This document shows, piece after piece, positions 23,171-35,516 of a stretch of DNA of 64,000 nucleotides; the first letter of the stretch is position 1, and every line of letters begins with the position of its first letter. The stretch spans positions 18,087,228 through 18,151,227 of the forward strand of contig CM040443.1 in NCBI GenBank assembly GCA_022749755.1, read 5' to 3'. The DNA comes from Azadirachta indica (lineage: Eukaryota > Streptophyta > Magnoliopsida > Sapindales > Meliaceae). The notes below the pieces were generated by a model. The model saw only the letters and a program-made list of their open reading frames with translations, did no database searches and was not told the DNA's origin. The position numbers were made by a program, and so were the translations under genes.

Positions 23171-24480
23171 CAAATATGTACCTAGCAATGTTAATTGAGA
23201 TTTATGACACAGTGGAGATGAATGGGGTTATCAAGGATGTTGTTAGATTGTGTTTGTTCCCTTTCCCTCTGAGGGACAAAGTAAGAGAATGGTTGCAATT
23301 CTTGGAACTAGGAAGCATTGTAAGTTGGGAAGAGTTAGAGCAAAAGTACTTATCTAAATTCTTCCCACCAATAAAGATGGCTCTTTTATGGATTGAAATT
23401 GGAACTTCCAAGCAACATAATTTTGATCCTCTTTATGAAGCTTGGGAGAAATTGAAAGATCTGCTTAAAAGATGTCCCTAACTTGGTTATCAAGATTAGT
23501 TCTAGGTTCAACTTTTCTATAATGGGTTGAATGGAAAAACTAAGACTATAGTAGATACAGCAGCCGATGGTACTCTTTTTCTGAAGATTACAGAGGAAGA
23601 TTAGCAATTGTTAGAAGAAATGGCCTGTTAGTGACCAAATGAGCGGTTGTTGGTGAAAAAGCTATGGGCATTTATGAAGTTGATTTGTTGGTGTCACTTT
23701 CAACTGAAGTGGTGATGTTGACTAATCAGATTCAAGCATTCACTTTGGCAATGGTTGCTAATGCTTCATATTCTGGTGAAGGGCTTTACCAAGAGCTATG
23801 TCAATTCATAAACAATCAAAATTATAACCTCTAGCCAACCAATAATTTCCCCAATCAATACTATTCGTGGCTTCGCAACCATAAGAATTTCTTTGATGGT
23901 AACACTAGAAACATGCTACAACCACCATAAAGATTTTAACAATTAGTAACCTAGAAAAAGCCATCCTTGGTAGATGTTTTAAGCATGTTCATTGTTGAGG
24001 TTAGAAGTCAGTTTAACAAGAATGAAACTAGGTTGGAACATAAAGATTCACTTGGAGAACATATGAGCAATAATGAAGTCCTTCAAAGTTCAAGTTGCAC
24101 AACTAGCTACATCAATTAAATCTCTTTAAAGAAGACAATTTCCAAGTGATACAGAAGTCAACCTAAGAAAGCAACAAGGCTATTACCTTACAGAGTGGAA
24201 AAAAAGTCAAAGGACCAAAGGTGCAATCAAGTGAAGCAACCACCTTATCAACAAAGCCATCTAAACAAATTTGAGAAGAAAAGTATGAAAAAGAAAAGGA
24301 GACTTGGGTTGAAAATTTTAACAGAATTTTATTTCCTGATATTACTTCACTTCTCAAAGCTTCTTTTCTGTTTCCTTAAAGATGCCAAAAGAAGAAGATT
24401 GATGCCTAATTCTCTAAGTTCCTTAAGATTTTCAAGAAGATTCATATCAACATTGCGTTTGTAGATGTCTTAAAACAAAT
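23171..24480 (+). pseudogene. Athila-type gag, N-terminally truncated
   Basis: 23176-23481 encodes a capsid block typical of Athila: IYDTVEMNGV, LFPFPLRDKVREWLQ, WEELEQKYLSKFFPP and LYEAWEKLKDLLKRCP. Downstream, through stops and shifts, come KAMGIYEVDLLVSLSTEV (about 23660), a FINNQNYN / NQYYSWLRNHKNF block (23800-23900) and SLVDVLSMFIVEVRSQFNKN with ENxxTHMSN-like text (23960-24080), all in family order. The N-terminal part is missing. In a live element this would build the capsid; here it is a relic. Confidence 0.88.
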
Positions 24481-24589
24481 GCCAAACTATGTGAATTTTA
24501 TGAAGTAGATCCTTTCAAACAAGTGAAAGATGGAGGAACATGAAACTGTTGCACTTACTAAGGAATGTAGTGCTATATTACAAAAAAAG

Positions 24590-25041
24590 TTACCATCTAA
24601 GCTAAAGGACCTAGGAAGCTATACTATTCTTTGAATGTTGGAGATTTATATTTTGACAAAGCTCTTTGTCATTTGGGTACTAGTATTAATTTAATGCCTT
24701 TTTTTGTATATAGGAAATTAGGTTTCAAGGAAATGAAGCCTATGATAGTGTCTTTACAATTAGCTGATCGATCAATTAAGTATTCAAGAGGCATTATCAT
24801 AGATATATTGGTAAAGGTTGATAAGTTCATCTCCCAGCTCATTTTCTTATTTTTTCATATAGGAAGATCAAGAAATTCCAATCATCCTTGGTTGAACATT
24901 TTTAGCTACAAGGGGAGCTCTACTAGATGTGCTGAAAGGGCAACTCATTTCGGAGTACAAGGAGAACAAGTTACCTTTAATGTGTTCAAAGCTATAAAGT
25001 ATCTTATTGATATGGAAAGTTACTTATGGATTGACACTTAA
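24590..25041 (+). pseudogene. Athila-type aspartic protease
   Basis: 24631-25041 reads CHLGTSINLMPFFVYRKLGF, where functional relatives have DLGASxNLMP, so the catalytic D-x-G is altered (HLG). LQLADRSIKYSRGIIIDILV and an IIL-like strand follow, and the ORF shifts frame near 24880. This is the retropepsin that would process gag-pol. Confidence 0.85.
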
Positions 25042-26372
25042 CAAGGGAAAAAGAGTTTGCCCTAGTCATTAAGTAAGAATGAGCAAGTGGTTGCGATTGT
25101 GCACATATTGGATGATTTTTCAAGCATTCCACACTGATATGGAACATTGAGAAAAAATCACCCATTTAATCCTAGAGAATGTCTCAACATGCATGATGAC
25201 CATTTGAAGCCACATGCAGATGCATTTGAAATAGTTGAGATGGATAGATGTCACTCTTGGAAAGTCACATGATACTTAGAGATGAAGAATGGTCCAGCTG
25301 AAGATGTTAAACTTAGCATTGCTTGGGAGTCAACTTAAGGTGTTTAAGAATAAGAAGATGAATTACGCAATGCTTGAAGGGGTTTTCCAAATTAGGTGAT
25401 ATCTCTTCCTTTTCCTTCTCTTTTCATATTTAATATTTTAGTCTGTTTCTAACTTTTATTAATCTATTCATTGCATGATATTTAATTTCAAACTTTGAGG
25501 ACAATGTTACTATGTTTATGAAAGATTTATTAAGTAGATTTTTATGGTAATCTTTTTCATTTTTGTGATAATTTTTTTGTGTTTATTTTCTATTTTGGAG
25601 TAGCTTTCTTCTATTGTAAGAAGTTTATGGAAATGAATTACGCATGGCCAATTTGGAGTGATGAGATATTAAGCTAAGATCATAATTTTATCCTTGTACT
25701 AACTAGTTTTCATTTTTTTATGCTCATAATGTATATGCACTGCACCTCACGTAACAATTGATTTGAATCTTGATTTGGTGAATTCATATAATTGGAAAAT
25801 GATATGCAAGATAATGTAGATTGTATCACCTATTTTTGTGAGCTTTCGGGCCTTTATGCATTTATTCCAAGTGTTATATGATTACTCTATATCTGATCCT
25901 GTTATCCTTTTTTTCTAATGATCTTATCATGTTTTGTTTTGGCTATTTAGTTTGATTTTCCAGATGTAAGATTGATTTTATGATGCATAAGAAGGGATTT
26001 CAAGTCTTGCTTGAATCATTTGATCCTTTCTAGCCTTATAGATGCTTGTTTCCCTAGTTAACTACTTTAAGCCTCAAGTTAATCTCTTTTTCCTTCATAA
26101 AACCAACAATAACCAAACTCGATAGTTGAATTTATTGTCTTTATCCTTGTAGGAACTTTTGAGCTTTCTTAGAATTGCAATTATGTATGCTTCAAAATAA
26201 GTTTAGGGGTTGCTATGTGTTGTTTATATGCTTCTCAAAAGGCTTTATTATTTGATGCACATTAAAAAAACAAAAAGAATAGAAAAAGGGAATAAAAATG
26301 CATAACCTTAATTTTATTGAGTAACCGAGACTCTTGCCTAACTAAGTAATGAGTGCTCACGTCAAAAGGTAA
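25042..26372 (+). mobile_element. Athila 3' region after loss of RT-RH-INT
   Basis: Within about 280 bases of the protease the sequence reaches an integrase C-terminal-like phrase (ECLNMHDDHLKPHADAFEI, 25180-25240). Then comes the Athila post-pol block GTTAAACTTAGCATTGCTTG (25306-25325). RT, RNase H and the integrase core are therefore deleted, with the join at about 25090-25170. The rest is non-coding: TTTGAGGACAATGTTACT (25494) and an A-rich GAGTAACCGAGACTCTTGCC block (26319), typical of the long 3' UTR of this clade. Confidence 0.75.
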
Positions 26373-26377
26373 AATAA

Positions 26378-27607
26378 TGATGAATGTTTAAAAGTGTAGG
26401 TTTATCAAGAGAAATATTATGATTTACACTTAATAATATCCTTCTATTCCTCAATAATGAAGCATATTCCTTTATATTGAATTGTAAAACATGAATTGGA
26501 CTAAATAGTCGGTTTTGCGCAGGTTTTGTATAATGAGCGTATCATTCAATCCAAATCATCAATTGATACGATTCTTGAGCTGAACAAACGTAAACTTATC
26601 ATTTCACAACTTTGTAAGCCAAAGGTTGGACCAGTTCGAGCAGTTAATGGGACAAAATTGGGCTTCAACAGAACTCAAGCGCATCTGTGAACCAGCTCAA
26701 TATATTTATATATTTGAGTCGTATCCCCCTAAATATGTAGCGAAAAATTATATAGTTGGGTAAGATATGGACCATTAGAAAGATGAGTCATTCACCTACA
26801 ACTTTGAAGAAGATAGTTTTATGAAATTTGGTGGTTTTTATGGTCAAAAATATGTTAGAAGTTGGTAGAGCATGATTAATTAAAAATTGACAAATTATGT
26901 TCATATATGTGAAATGTCTTTTATTTTACCTATATAAAGGAAGATGTGGAAGTGGGGAGGGGGATCATTTTTTTTACCATTTCTGTTTTCTTTTTGTAAT
27001 TTGAACTTCAATTAAATAATGTCTTTCTAAATTAGAAATTAAGGCTAATGGTGTAGTTTTGTTGATTTTATAGCATTGTTCTTTTATCGTTCTAAGTTGT
27101 GCTTAATGCAAAATCTTTTCAATTGAGTGAATTATATTTCTTAAAAGTGTTTTGGTTTGTCAGGAGGCTTGATTCATTGTTAACAAAAGGTACACTGAAT
27201 GCTTGCACATTTTCTACAAATCAAGAACAAGGTATGTTATATTTTTCACAAGTAAATTGAATGATTAATCTTTTATTTTATTATCTTTTCTTAAAAGAGG
27301 TATTGTGATGTATCTCAATACATTTATCTTCCGATTAAGATTATCTATTAAGTAATTCTTAATTGAGTTAAAAAAAGATGAGTAAAGAATAATTTCTGTA
27401 ATTATCAACAAAATGAATCCCTAATGCCCTAATAATCAATCATCTTAAATTTACATTCAACAACAAATTCATTTTATTTTCATCATATTTGGACATTGGA
27501 TTTGTGGACCTTATATAACGTATTCCCTATGGACCGACACTCGGACTTCCGAACTTTATTACTTCAGACAACCTATACTTGAGAGTTATAACCTTTAAGT
27601 TGTAGCA
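26378..27607 (+). repeat. Solo LTR, copy B of the three-copy family
   Basis: The LTR runs from TGATGAATG to TTGTAGCA and is flanked on both sides by AATAA (26373-26377 and 27608-27612), a 5-bp target duplication with no internal sequence. It aligns with 343-1742 but lacks an internal block of about 170 bp near 26757. It inserted in the Athila 3' UTR and is thus younger than that element. It most likely arose by LTR-LTR recombination (established mechanism; inference here). Confidence 0.85.
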
Positions 27608-27612
27608 AATAA

Positions 27613-28353
27613 CATAAACATAAAGAAAAAAAGTGAAAAAAAAATGAGTAATGGTGAGATATGTTGTTAAACAAAAGTTAAAGATAGATGATAAAAGCAT
27701 ATGTATGAATTTCCCAAAAATGTGATTTATCTTTAATCTATTCTTTCTTGTAATTGTCTTACTCATTAGCCTTATTACAGCCTAAAAGGAAAGTCCTATA
27801 TTGATTATGTGTGTTGTTTGATTAATCGGCATCCATCGCTGTAGGAATCAAGATAGTAATATTCCTTTTATGAGATTACCATCATCACACCAGAAATAGT
27901 GTATACTTTTGATTGTATGCAAGCTTTGTTCTTTTCCAAAATTCTAAGCTTAATACTTGTCTCATACACGCTTACTTGAGCAATAACCCAATCGTCATTG
28001 TGAATGACTATCCTTGTGAAGTTTAGAGTTAAAAGGTCTATGCATACTATACTCTGATATTGTGAAGGATGATATAAAAAAGGATGATCAATTAACAACT
28101 ATCACACACTACACATGGGTATATCATATAAAGAAGCATTACTGCTTGGATAATTGAATGATTAAGTTTGTCTTGTTGAATTCTTGTTAACCATGAAACC
28201 ATGAGGCAAGAAAGCTAGTTTGGATTGTTGAGTTCGTAAATTGAATTTTTTTCTTTAATCTTGGAACTCATTATATTTTCTTTTCATTATTTGATTTATG
28301 CCTTCTTGTTTTATTTGCTTTAGTACAAGCAAATGTTTAAGTTTTAGGGTATT
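27613..28353 (+). mobile_element. Rest of the Athila 3' UTR and polypurine tract
   Basis: Non-coding sequence continuing the Athila 3' region beyond the solo LTR. It ends with ACAAGCAAATGTTTAAG and a decayed purine tract (AAGTTTTAGGGTATT, 28339-28353) directly before a TG. No gene is seen; the 76-residue minus ORF at 27868-28098 has no family signature. Confidence 0.6.
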
Positions 28354-28386
28354 TGATAAGTGAGTATTCTACCCACAAATCATCGG
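28354..28386 (+). repeat. Start of the Athila 3' LTR, interrupted by the chromovirus
   Basis: TGATAAGTGAG follows the PPT. After 33 bases plus the CCTTC duplication site the sequence is broken by the inserted element and resumes at 37216. Confidence 0.65.
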
Positions 28387-28391
28387 CCTTC

Positions 28392-30097
28392 TATAACATC
28401 CCTTAATTCTCAGAAATTTCGACAGAATTTCTGCTATAATGTAATGTATGTCATATATGTAATCTTGTCAGTTTTAAAATTTCACTATACACATTCCCAA
28501 TAAAATTAAACACTAATTGCGTCATTTCATTAATTAACAAAATATAATCAGTTTTAAGACTTCTAACTTCTAAATACAAGCATAAAAATTACATCAAAAC
28601 CATACATTGCAAAATTCTGCTCCTATAATTGCATATAGTTTCAAAAGTAACAAAACCTTGGTCTTGGAATATCCTTTGTTTGCTACTTACAAATCTCCAG
28701 CATTATTTAAACTTGAAAAGTAGGGATAAACTAATGCTCAACAGATATTTATATATAAATGCAGTTTTAAAATTTGTAATAAATAAGTTTGAACATAAAA
28801 GCACTTTTTAATTTCCAACAAAGAGCATAACAGAATATTAAATCAAAATTTCAATTTCAATATTAATGAGAACAACGTAAAACACACAATTTCATAAAAA
28901 TATTTATAAATTTTATGCTTACGTACTTTACAGGCATTGTTCTGAAAGACTGCCACTCCAAAAATTGGCTATACGTACTTTAAGAGCATTATTCCCAAGG
29001 ATCGTAATCCCGTCAAAAATGATCTTGAGGGCCATTATTCCCAGGGACCATCACCTTAACAGAAACAATCTTTGGGGGCATTATTCATAGAGACCGTCAC
29101 CCAAAACACCGGTATCACATCACAACAACAACCGTGACATTACATTTTAATTCATCAAATATATTCGCAACATTTCCATACAAATCATACATTTATAAAA
29201 ACACAACACGTGTTAATACAATTTTCTCACTGTATTTAAAAATTTAACATTCATATGAAAATTACTATTTAAACCCAATTCAAAAAACAATTAATTGAAT
29301 CAACACATGGTGATTCAGGAATTTTACACGCATTTATCAAAATATTAACTGTAATAAAACACCTTACTTTTCAACTTTAAAACTAAAATCTGCCAAACGC
29401 ATATAAATACCTACCTAACACATGCATGATAATTTTTATGCCTCTATTAGTTTGTTCTTCTTTGCCCAATCACTTCTTAATACCAATTTAACAAAAAATA
29501 ATGAATGGTGATCCAAAAATTCAAATTTTGTTACCAAAAAAATGTATATATATTTAAACATATATCTATATACTAATAGTTTAACTTTCTACAGCTAAAT
29601 GAAGTAATATACTAATCCTTAAAAATTAAAATTAATCATTGAGATCAAAATTTCAAACTAAACCTACCTTTTTTTTTCTTTTTCTTCTTTTCCTTCCTTT
29701 CTGTTGGATCTTCGATTTTCAATTTGAAAAAGAAGGTTTACGTATATATATATCCACCGGTTACCTCATTTAATTATTATATAAATTTTTCTTTTAACAC
29801 CTGCCACCCACTTAGCCTATACATGCAGTGCCAAATTTATTCTTAAATTAAGACACATGGCGTCCTAATTTCAATCAAACTCTTCAACTTCTCTTTTTAT
29901 ACCATTTACCCGCAACAAAATTTATATTATCTAATAATTCTATTCTTTTAAAGTCATAAACATATTCGTCCTAATCAATATTTTTTTTAATAAACATATC
30001 TTTCTTATAAGTTCTTAATTATTATGTCCTTATATAATATAAAGTGGATGTATGCAACATGTGTATTCTAATTAAAGTAAGGACCTAAGGTATTATA
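28392..30097 (-). repeat. 3' LTR of the chromovirus
   Basis: Partner of 35517-37210. The plus-strand left end reads TATAACATCC, where the other LTR has TGTAACATCT, so the terminal dinucleotide has mutated. At 28920-29100 lie three to four ~55-bp tandem units of the form GGGCATTATTCCCAGGGACC followed by GTCACCC. The 60-residue ORF at 28629 is chance. Confidence 0.88.
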
Positions 30098-30112
30098 ACC
30101 TCCTCACCTAAA
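30098..30112 (-). other. Polypurine tract of the chromovirus
   Basis: On the minus strand TTTAGGTGAGGAGGT directly precedes the 3' LTR, as expected for the plus-strand primer of an LTR element. Confidence 0.65.
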
Positions 30113-31800
30113 AAAATTTCGTTCTCGACATTTACATTTCGGTTGAAAATAGTTCTGAATATTGTGATAGCATCTAGTCTTCAAGTTCCTAAGTAGCTTC
30201 CTCTATTTCATGATGTTGTCACAAAACCTTCACCAAGCGGATATTCTTTTTACAAAGAACTTGTTCTATATGATCAAGAATTTGAATAAGCTTCTCTTCA
30301 TAAGAGACATCCTTATTCAATGTAAGGTTTCTCCATTTTAAGACATGTGAAGGATCTGCATGATACTTCTTCAACATTGAGACATGAAAAACATCGTGGA
30401 TTTGTGATAACTGAGCAGGTAAGGCTAGTCTATAAGATACTTGACTAATTTGTTATAAAATCTCAAAAGGACCAATGAACATTAGAGTAAGCTTCCCACT
30501 TTTCCTGAACTTAGCTATTCCAGTATAAGGTTTGACATTTAGGAAAACATAATTACCTACTTCAAATTCCAATGGTCTCCGTCTATAATCCGCATAACTC
30601 TTCTAACAAATTTGAGTTGTAAGAAGTTGTTGTCTAATCACCTTTACTTTCTCAGTGGTTTCTTTTACCAATTCAGGTTCTACTATTAATGCCTCACCTA
30701 CCTTGGCCTAACAAATAAGAGATCGATAAGGTCTACCATAAAATGCCTCAAAAGGAGCCATTTCAAGACTAGTTTGGTAGCTATTGTCGTAAGAAAATTC
30801 GATTAAAGGTAAATGCTCAGCCTAAGAGGCTTGAAAATCTAAAGCACAATATCTGAGCATATCCTCTGACACTTGGATAACTCTCTCGGATTGACTATCT
30901 ATATAAGGATGATAAGCTTTACTAAAATTTAATTGAGTGCCCATAGCTTTCTACAAACTTCTCCAAAATTGTAAGGTAAATTTTGTATCTCTATTGGATA
31001 TAATTGATAAAGGCAGCCTGTGCAGTCTTATTATCTTCTGGACATACAATTTAGTCAAAAATTCTAGAGAATTAGTAGATTTGACAGGTAGAAAGTGAGC
31101 AGATTTTGTCAATCTGTCCACAATTACCCATACACTTTCATGATTCTTTCAGGTTTTAGATAGCCCTTTCATAAATCCACAGTTACATGTTCCCATTTCC
31201 ATTATGTTACTGAAAGAGGTTGGAGTAACCCTGCTGGTTTCTAATGTTCTACTTTCACATGTTGGCATGTCAAACATTTACACACAAATTCCCCTACATC
31301 TTTCTTCATTCCATTCCACTAGAAACATCTACACAGGTTTTGGTACATCTTCGTACCACTAGGATGTATGGTAAATTTTGACTTGTGAACCTCACTAAGC
31401 ACATCTTTTCTAAAAGACTTACCTGATGGTACAAAAAGTTTACCAGCAAACCTTAAACCACCGCATGAATCTATAGACCACCCCTCTATGGCCTCACCAT
31501 TCTCTAACTTGGCTCGTACTAACTTAACTTCAGAATCACTTCGTTGACTAATAATCACCTTCTGAATGATGGTAGGCTGGGTTATTATGTTGAACAAGAA
31601 GGGTTGGCTTCCTAATTCATTAATCCTCAAATCAAAATTTTCTAAATCATTACACATTTTCCACCTTCGACAGAAAATCTTGCCAATATGCCTAAGATTT
31701 CCTACTAAAGGCATCTGCTGCACATTAGCCTTACCGGGATGGTAATGTAAGGTGAAATCATAATCTTCTAGGTATTCCATTCACCTTATCTACCTTAAGT
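30113..31800 (-). pseudogene. Chromovirus integrase with C-terminal chromodomain
   Basis: The N-terminal zinc-finger region is at about 31430-31260: EVHKSKFTIHPSGTKMYQNL supplies the two histidines and CKCLTCQHVK the two cysteines. The core follows with many stops (about 31200-30700). The C-terminal module at 30540-30400 reads SYRLALPAQLSQIHDVFHVS and LKKYHADPSHVL. A chromodomain follows at about 30340-30180 (VSYEEKLIQILDHIEQVL, then IRLVKVL and HHEIEEAT with two Trp codons turned to stops). In plant chromoviruses this C-terminal domain is thought to steer integration to heterochromatin. The ORF at 31780-31319 covers the RNase H end and zinc finger. Confidence 0.85.
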
Positions 31801-32860
31801 TAATATCTTTTTGGTAAAAAGATATCAAAAACTTTTATAATATGAGAATACTTCAAACTTCTTACCGTATAAATAATATCTCCATATCTTTAATGCAAAT
31901 ACAATGGCAGCAAGTTCTAAGTCATATGTAGGATAGTTATGCTCATAGGTCTTAAGTTGGCGTGAACCATATGCTACCACTCTCTTTGACTGCATCAAAA
32001 CACAACCAAGACCCACACGTGAAGCATCACAATAAACTATATACCCTACACCTCGCTTAGGAATAACTAAAACTAAGGCTGAGGTCAAATAATTTTTCAA
32101 TTTTATAAAGGCCTGCTCACATTCATTATTTCACTTAAATTTTAACCCTTTCATAGTTAATTGACTCAAAGTGCTACTATTCGAGAAAAATCTTTAACAA
32201 ATCTACGGTAATACCCTGCTAGACTAGAAAACTTCTAATTTCTAGCACATTTTTTGCATTATTCCAATTAAGCACTGCCTCCACCTTAGCAGGGTCTACA
32301 GAAATACCTTTATTTGACACCACATATCCAAGAAATTTAACCTCAGTTATCCAGAACTCATATTTACTCCATTTTATTTGTAAATTATGTTCCCTCAAGA
32401 CTTATAAAGTAATGCACAAGTGTTGCTCATGCTCCTTCTCTGACTTAGAATATATTAAAATATCGTCGATAAACACTACCACAAATTGATCAAGGTAGGG
32501 GTGAAAAATTCTATACATCAGATCCATAAATGTCGTAAGAGCATTAGTTAAACCAAATGGTATCACTACGAACTCAAAATATCTATATCTAGTACAGAAA
32601 GTGTCTTTAGGATATCTTCATCTCTAACTCTCAGTTGGTGGTAGCCAGATCGAAGGTCGATCTTTAAGAAGTATCTAAAATCACGCAATTTATCAAACAA
32701 ATCATCAATTCTAGGTAAAGAGTACTTGTTCTTCACTATCACCCAGTTCAATTGTCTGTAGTCCACACACAACCTCAAACTTCCGTCCTTCTTTTTAGCA
32801 AATAAAATCGGTGTTCTCCAAAGAGAGATAGGTCGAATAAACACTTTATCCAGTAATTCC
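31801..32860 (-). pseudogene. Chromovirus reverse transcriptase and RNase H
   Basis: RT starts near 32860 ([55 protein letters not shown]). Its catalytic motif FIDD is intact at 32462-32473. The thumb block with FLGYVVSNKGISVDPAKVEA follows near 32330-32270. RNase H at 32100-31825 has the [13 protein letters not shown] block, with its first catalytic Asp present, and [20 protein letters not shown]. Stops and shifts break it between 32566 and 32100. Confidence 0.9.
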
Positions 32861-32865
32861 TGTAA

Positions 32866-33520
32866 CTAAATCTTTAACTTATGCAGTTCAGCTAGTGCCA
32901 TCCTATGAGGGGCTAATAAAATTGGTAAGGTACCAGAATTTGTCTCAATAATAAAATCTACTTCTCTCTTAGGGGGTAATCCGAGTAAATCATTACAAAA
33001 TACATCTTGAAACTCGTCAACTATTGGAATAGTTGAAGTTACTGAATCATCAGCATTATAACTCATCACACTCGCCACCCATCCTAAATAATCTTTATGT
33101 TTATTATATCCAATATAGGTACAATGATGATAGGTCCTTCTACTTCCAACGATATGAAATCTTTCACCATTAGAAAGATTAATAGTTACTCTTTTTCTTT
33201 GGCAATCTATAATGGCATATAAAGATGACAACCAATCCATACCTAGTATCACATTATAATACACCGTTTTCATCACAAATAACCCAAATGTGACTTTATA
33301 ACCACTCATATCAAATTCACAATTATGACACATCTTATCTTGATTTATTCCACCTTTAATAGGTGTTTTAACTGACAACTTATGTTCTAAAGGTTTAGTC
33401 TTTATAATCAAAGAAGATCAAGTCTTGTTGAAATAAAGGAATACGTAGCACTAGAATCAAATAATATTCTAGCCTAAGTCTTCTACTACAGCATGATCTG
33501 GTCAATCTACATCCTGAGTG
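32866..33520 (-). pseudogene. Chromovirus aspartic protease and PR-RT linker
   Basis: The longest open stretch of the window (181 codons, 33411-32866). It contains the conserved VILGMDWLSSLYAIIDCQRK strand typical of Tekay/Del proteases. It ends with the PR-RT linker VDEFQDVFCNDLLGLPPKRE and APHRMALAELHKL. The catalytic D-S/T-G part, expected around 33520-33430, is decayed. Confidence 0.88.
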
Positions 33521-35140
33521 GTAACCCAGCCCTGAACTTTAGGTCTTCCTCGCCCTTGTGACATTTGGGATCTCTGAGGTGATTGCTCATAATTTCTTTG
33601 CTACGGTTGCCTACTTTGTTGACTTTGTTGTGCTACTAACTGAGCATTCCCCTATTTTGAGCTAGTTATTTGACTCGGTGCTGCATCAAATATGGACACT
33701 AATTTTGATAATGGCTACATTCTCCATATTCAAAACACACAACTATAGGTATATGAGACCTCTGGTCATCTTAGTTGCTCCCCTAAATAGATTTGGTTAT
33801 TTAACCTTGTGTTTGCCTTAAATGCAGACATATATTTTGATGATAACCTTGTTGTCCACACTCAAAATACATACCTGGCATCTTATGGGAATCTTGATTA
33901 TCATGGATTGGAGACTAACATTTCATTTGTCTCTTCTCTTCCTACCTAGGAAGCTTTTGTTTAGAATTTCTCTTCTTTGATTCCACTATTTGCTTGATTT
34001 CTTCCTCATCTTATTTTATCATCAAGGCTCATTCAACCACTTCTGAATAGTTTTGAAGGTTCAACACTATAAGTTTGTGTTGAAGTGACGGCCTTAAACC
34101 TTTCACAAATTGCTTAGTTTTGTCTTTTTTCTTTCGAAATCATTAAGGTAGCAAACCGGCTTAGTGCTTCAAACCTCGCCTCATATTGTGCCATTGTCAT
34201 ACTTTTGAGAGTTAAATGAATAAATTCATTTAGCATGGCATCATGAAATTCCTCAGAAAAATATTTGCCCATAAAAGCTTCTTTAAAAGCATCACATGTC
34301 CATTCTTCCTCCGGTTTTGTAATCTTAACAGTATTCCACCAATGATTTGCTTGCTCAGTCAATTAAAATGTTGCAAATTTAACCCAAATATCTTTGGGTA
34401 CTTGCATAGCATCTAGAAGTCAATTAATTTGTTCCACCTATTCCTCACCAATTAATGGACTAGACTTTCCATTGAAAGTTAGAGGATTTAGTTTCTTGAA
34501 TTCACTCAACGCTAACATATTATGACCTCTATTATCATTATCCTGATTTTAGGAATTACTGGTAATCCCGCGAAGGGCAGTAACAAATTTTCTCATCGTT
34601 TCGCAAAACTCACCAAACTTTTCTCCTCGTTGTGAAGATGATACCTCTATTTCTTTATTGTTAGATATATTGAAACAATATATTTCATGTCACAACAGTC
34701 AAAGTAAAGCAACACAAAATAAATAAGTCTCAACAACGCAAGTAAAACAAAAGTCATTTATACATTAATTATATAAGTTTATAATTCTTTACAGCAAAAC
34801 CAACGAAGGACACTCAAAGGATAACAAAACTTAAGTTACCCTATATAGGTATATTCAAAAACACTATATACATACAAAAGGTTAGTCGTTATCCAGTTTG
34901 TCTTCCCTACACTATCTCACCACTACTTTGCATCAGTATCTTCGATAACAATAGGCTCAAAAGGTTCCTCCATCCTAATAGAAAAGGGATCTAGTGTTAC
35001 TGATTGCTTCTCACTAGTACCACTCGTTGTACTTTCCTCACCTGCTAAACTTTCTTTTAATTTCTTCATCCAGCACCTTTCAGTCCTATAAGTATTTAGA
35101 AATCTTCTAGTATAGTATAAACGTCGTGTCACGAGTTTAT
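33521..35140 (-). pseudogene. Chromovirus gag with zinc knuckles
   Basis: The capsid core at 34362-34114 reads EQANHWWNTVKI, WTCDAFKEAFMGKYF and TLKSMTMAQYEARFEALSRF, a standard plant gypsy Retrotrans_gag domain. Downstream, near 33870-33840 and 33760-33720, are two decayed knuckles (YFECGQQGYHQNIC with its first Cys lost; CFEYGECSHYQN). The N-terminal part at 35132-34923 is charged and not conserved enough to name. Multiple stops. Confidence 0.82.
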
Positions 35141-35494
35141 TCTAATCCGCTGCCTTACCATAGACCTTTAGACCCATTAATGCCTCATTGTTTACATCTT
35201 CAAGAGTATGCAGACCTGGATCAGTATCTAAATAATGCATAATAGTCCTTGCCAATTTCTCTCTCATCCTATTAGTGTACATCCTTCTTAAGTCCTTCAC
35301 AAAAATGCCACCTAGAACACATTGCTTATTCTAATTTACACAAGTCCTCCTGTCATATTTGGTCCTTCCCATATTACAAGGCCAAATATATTTCAACTAA
35401 AATTTTATATACAAGAATAAAGTATAAGTAACACAAGCTAAAATGTCTCTAAAAACTTTCCCACTATCATAAGATATGTCTACAGAATCCTAAC

Positions 35495-35512
35495 CCTAAG
35501 CTCTAATGCTAA
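35495..35512 (-). other. Primer binding site of the chromovirus
   Basis: Just inside the right LTR the minus strand reads TTAGCATTAGAGCTTAGG, a degraded form of the initiator tRNA-Met complement TGGTATCAGAGC plus four bases. It confirms the minus-strand orientation. Confidence 0.6.
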
Positions 35513-35516
35513 CGTT

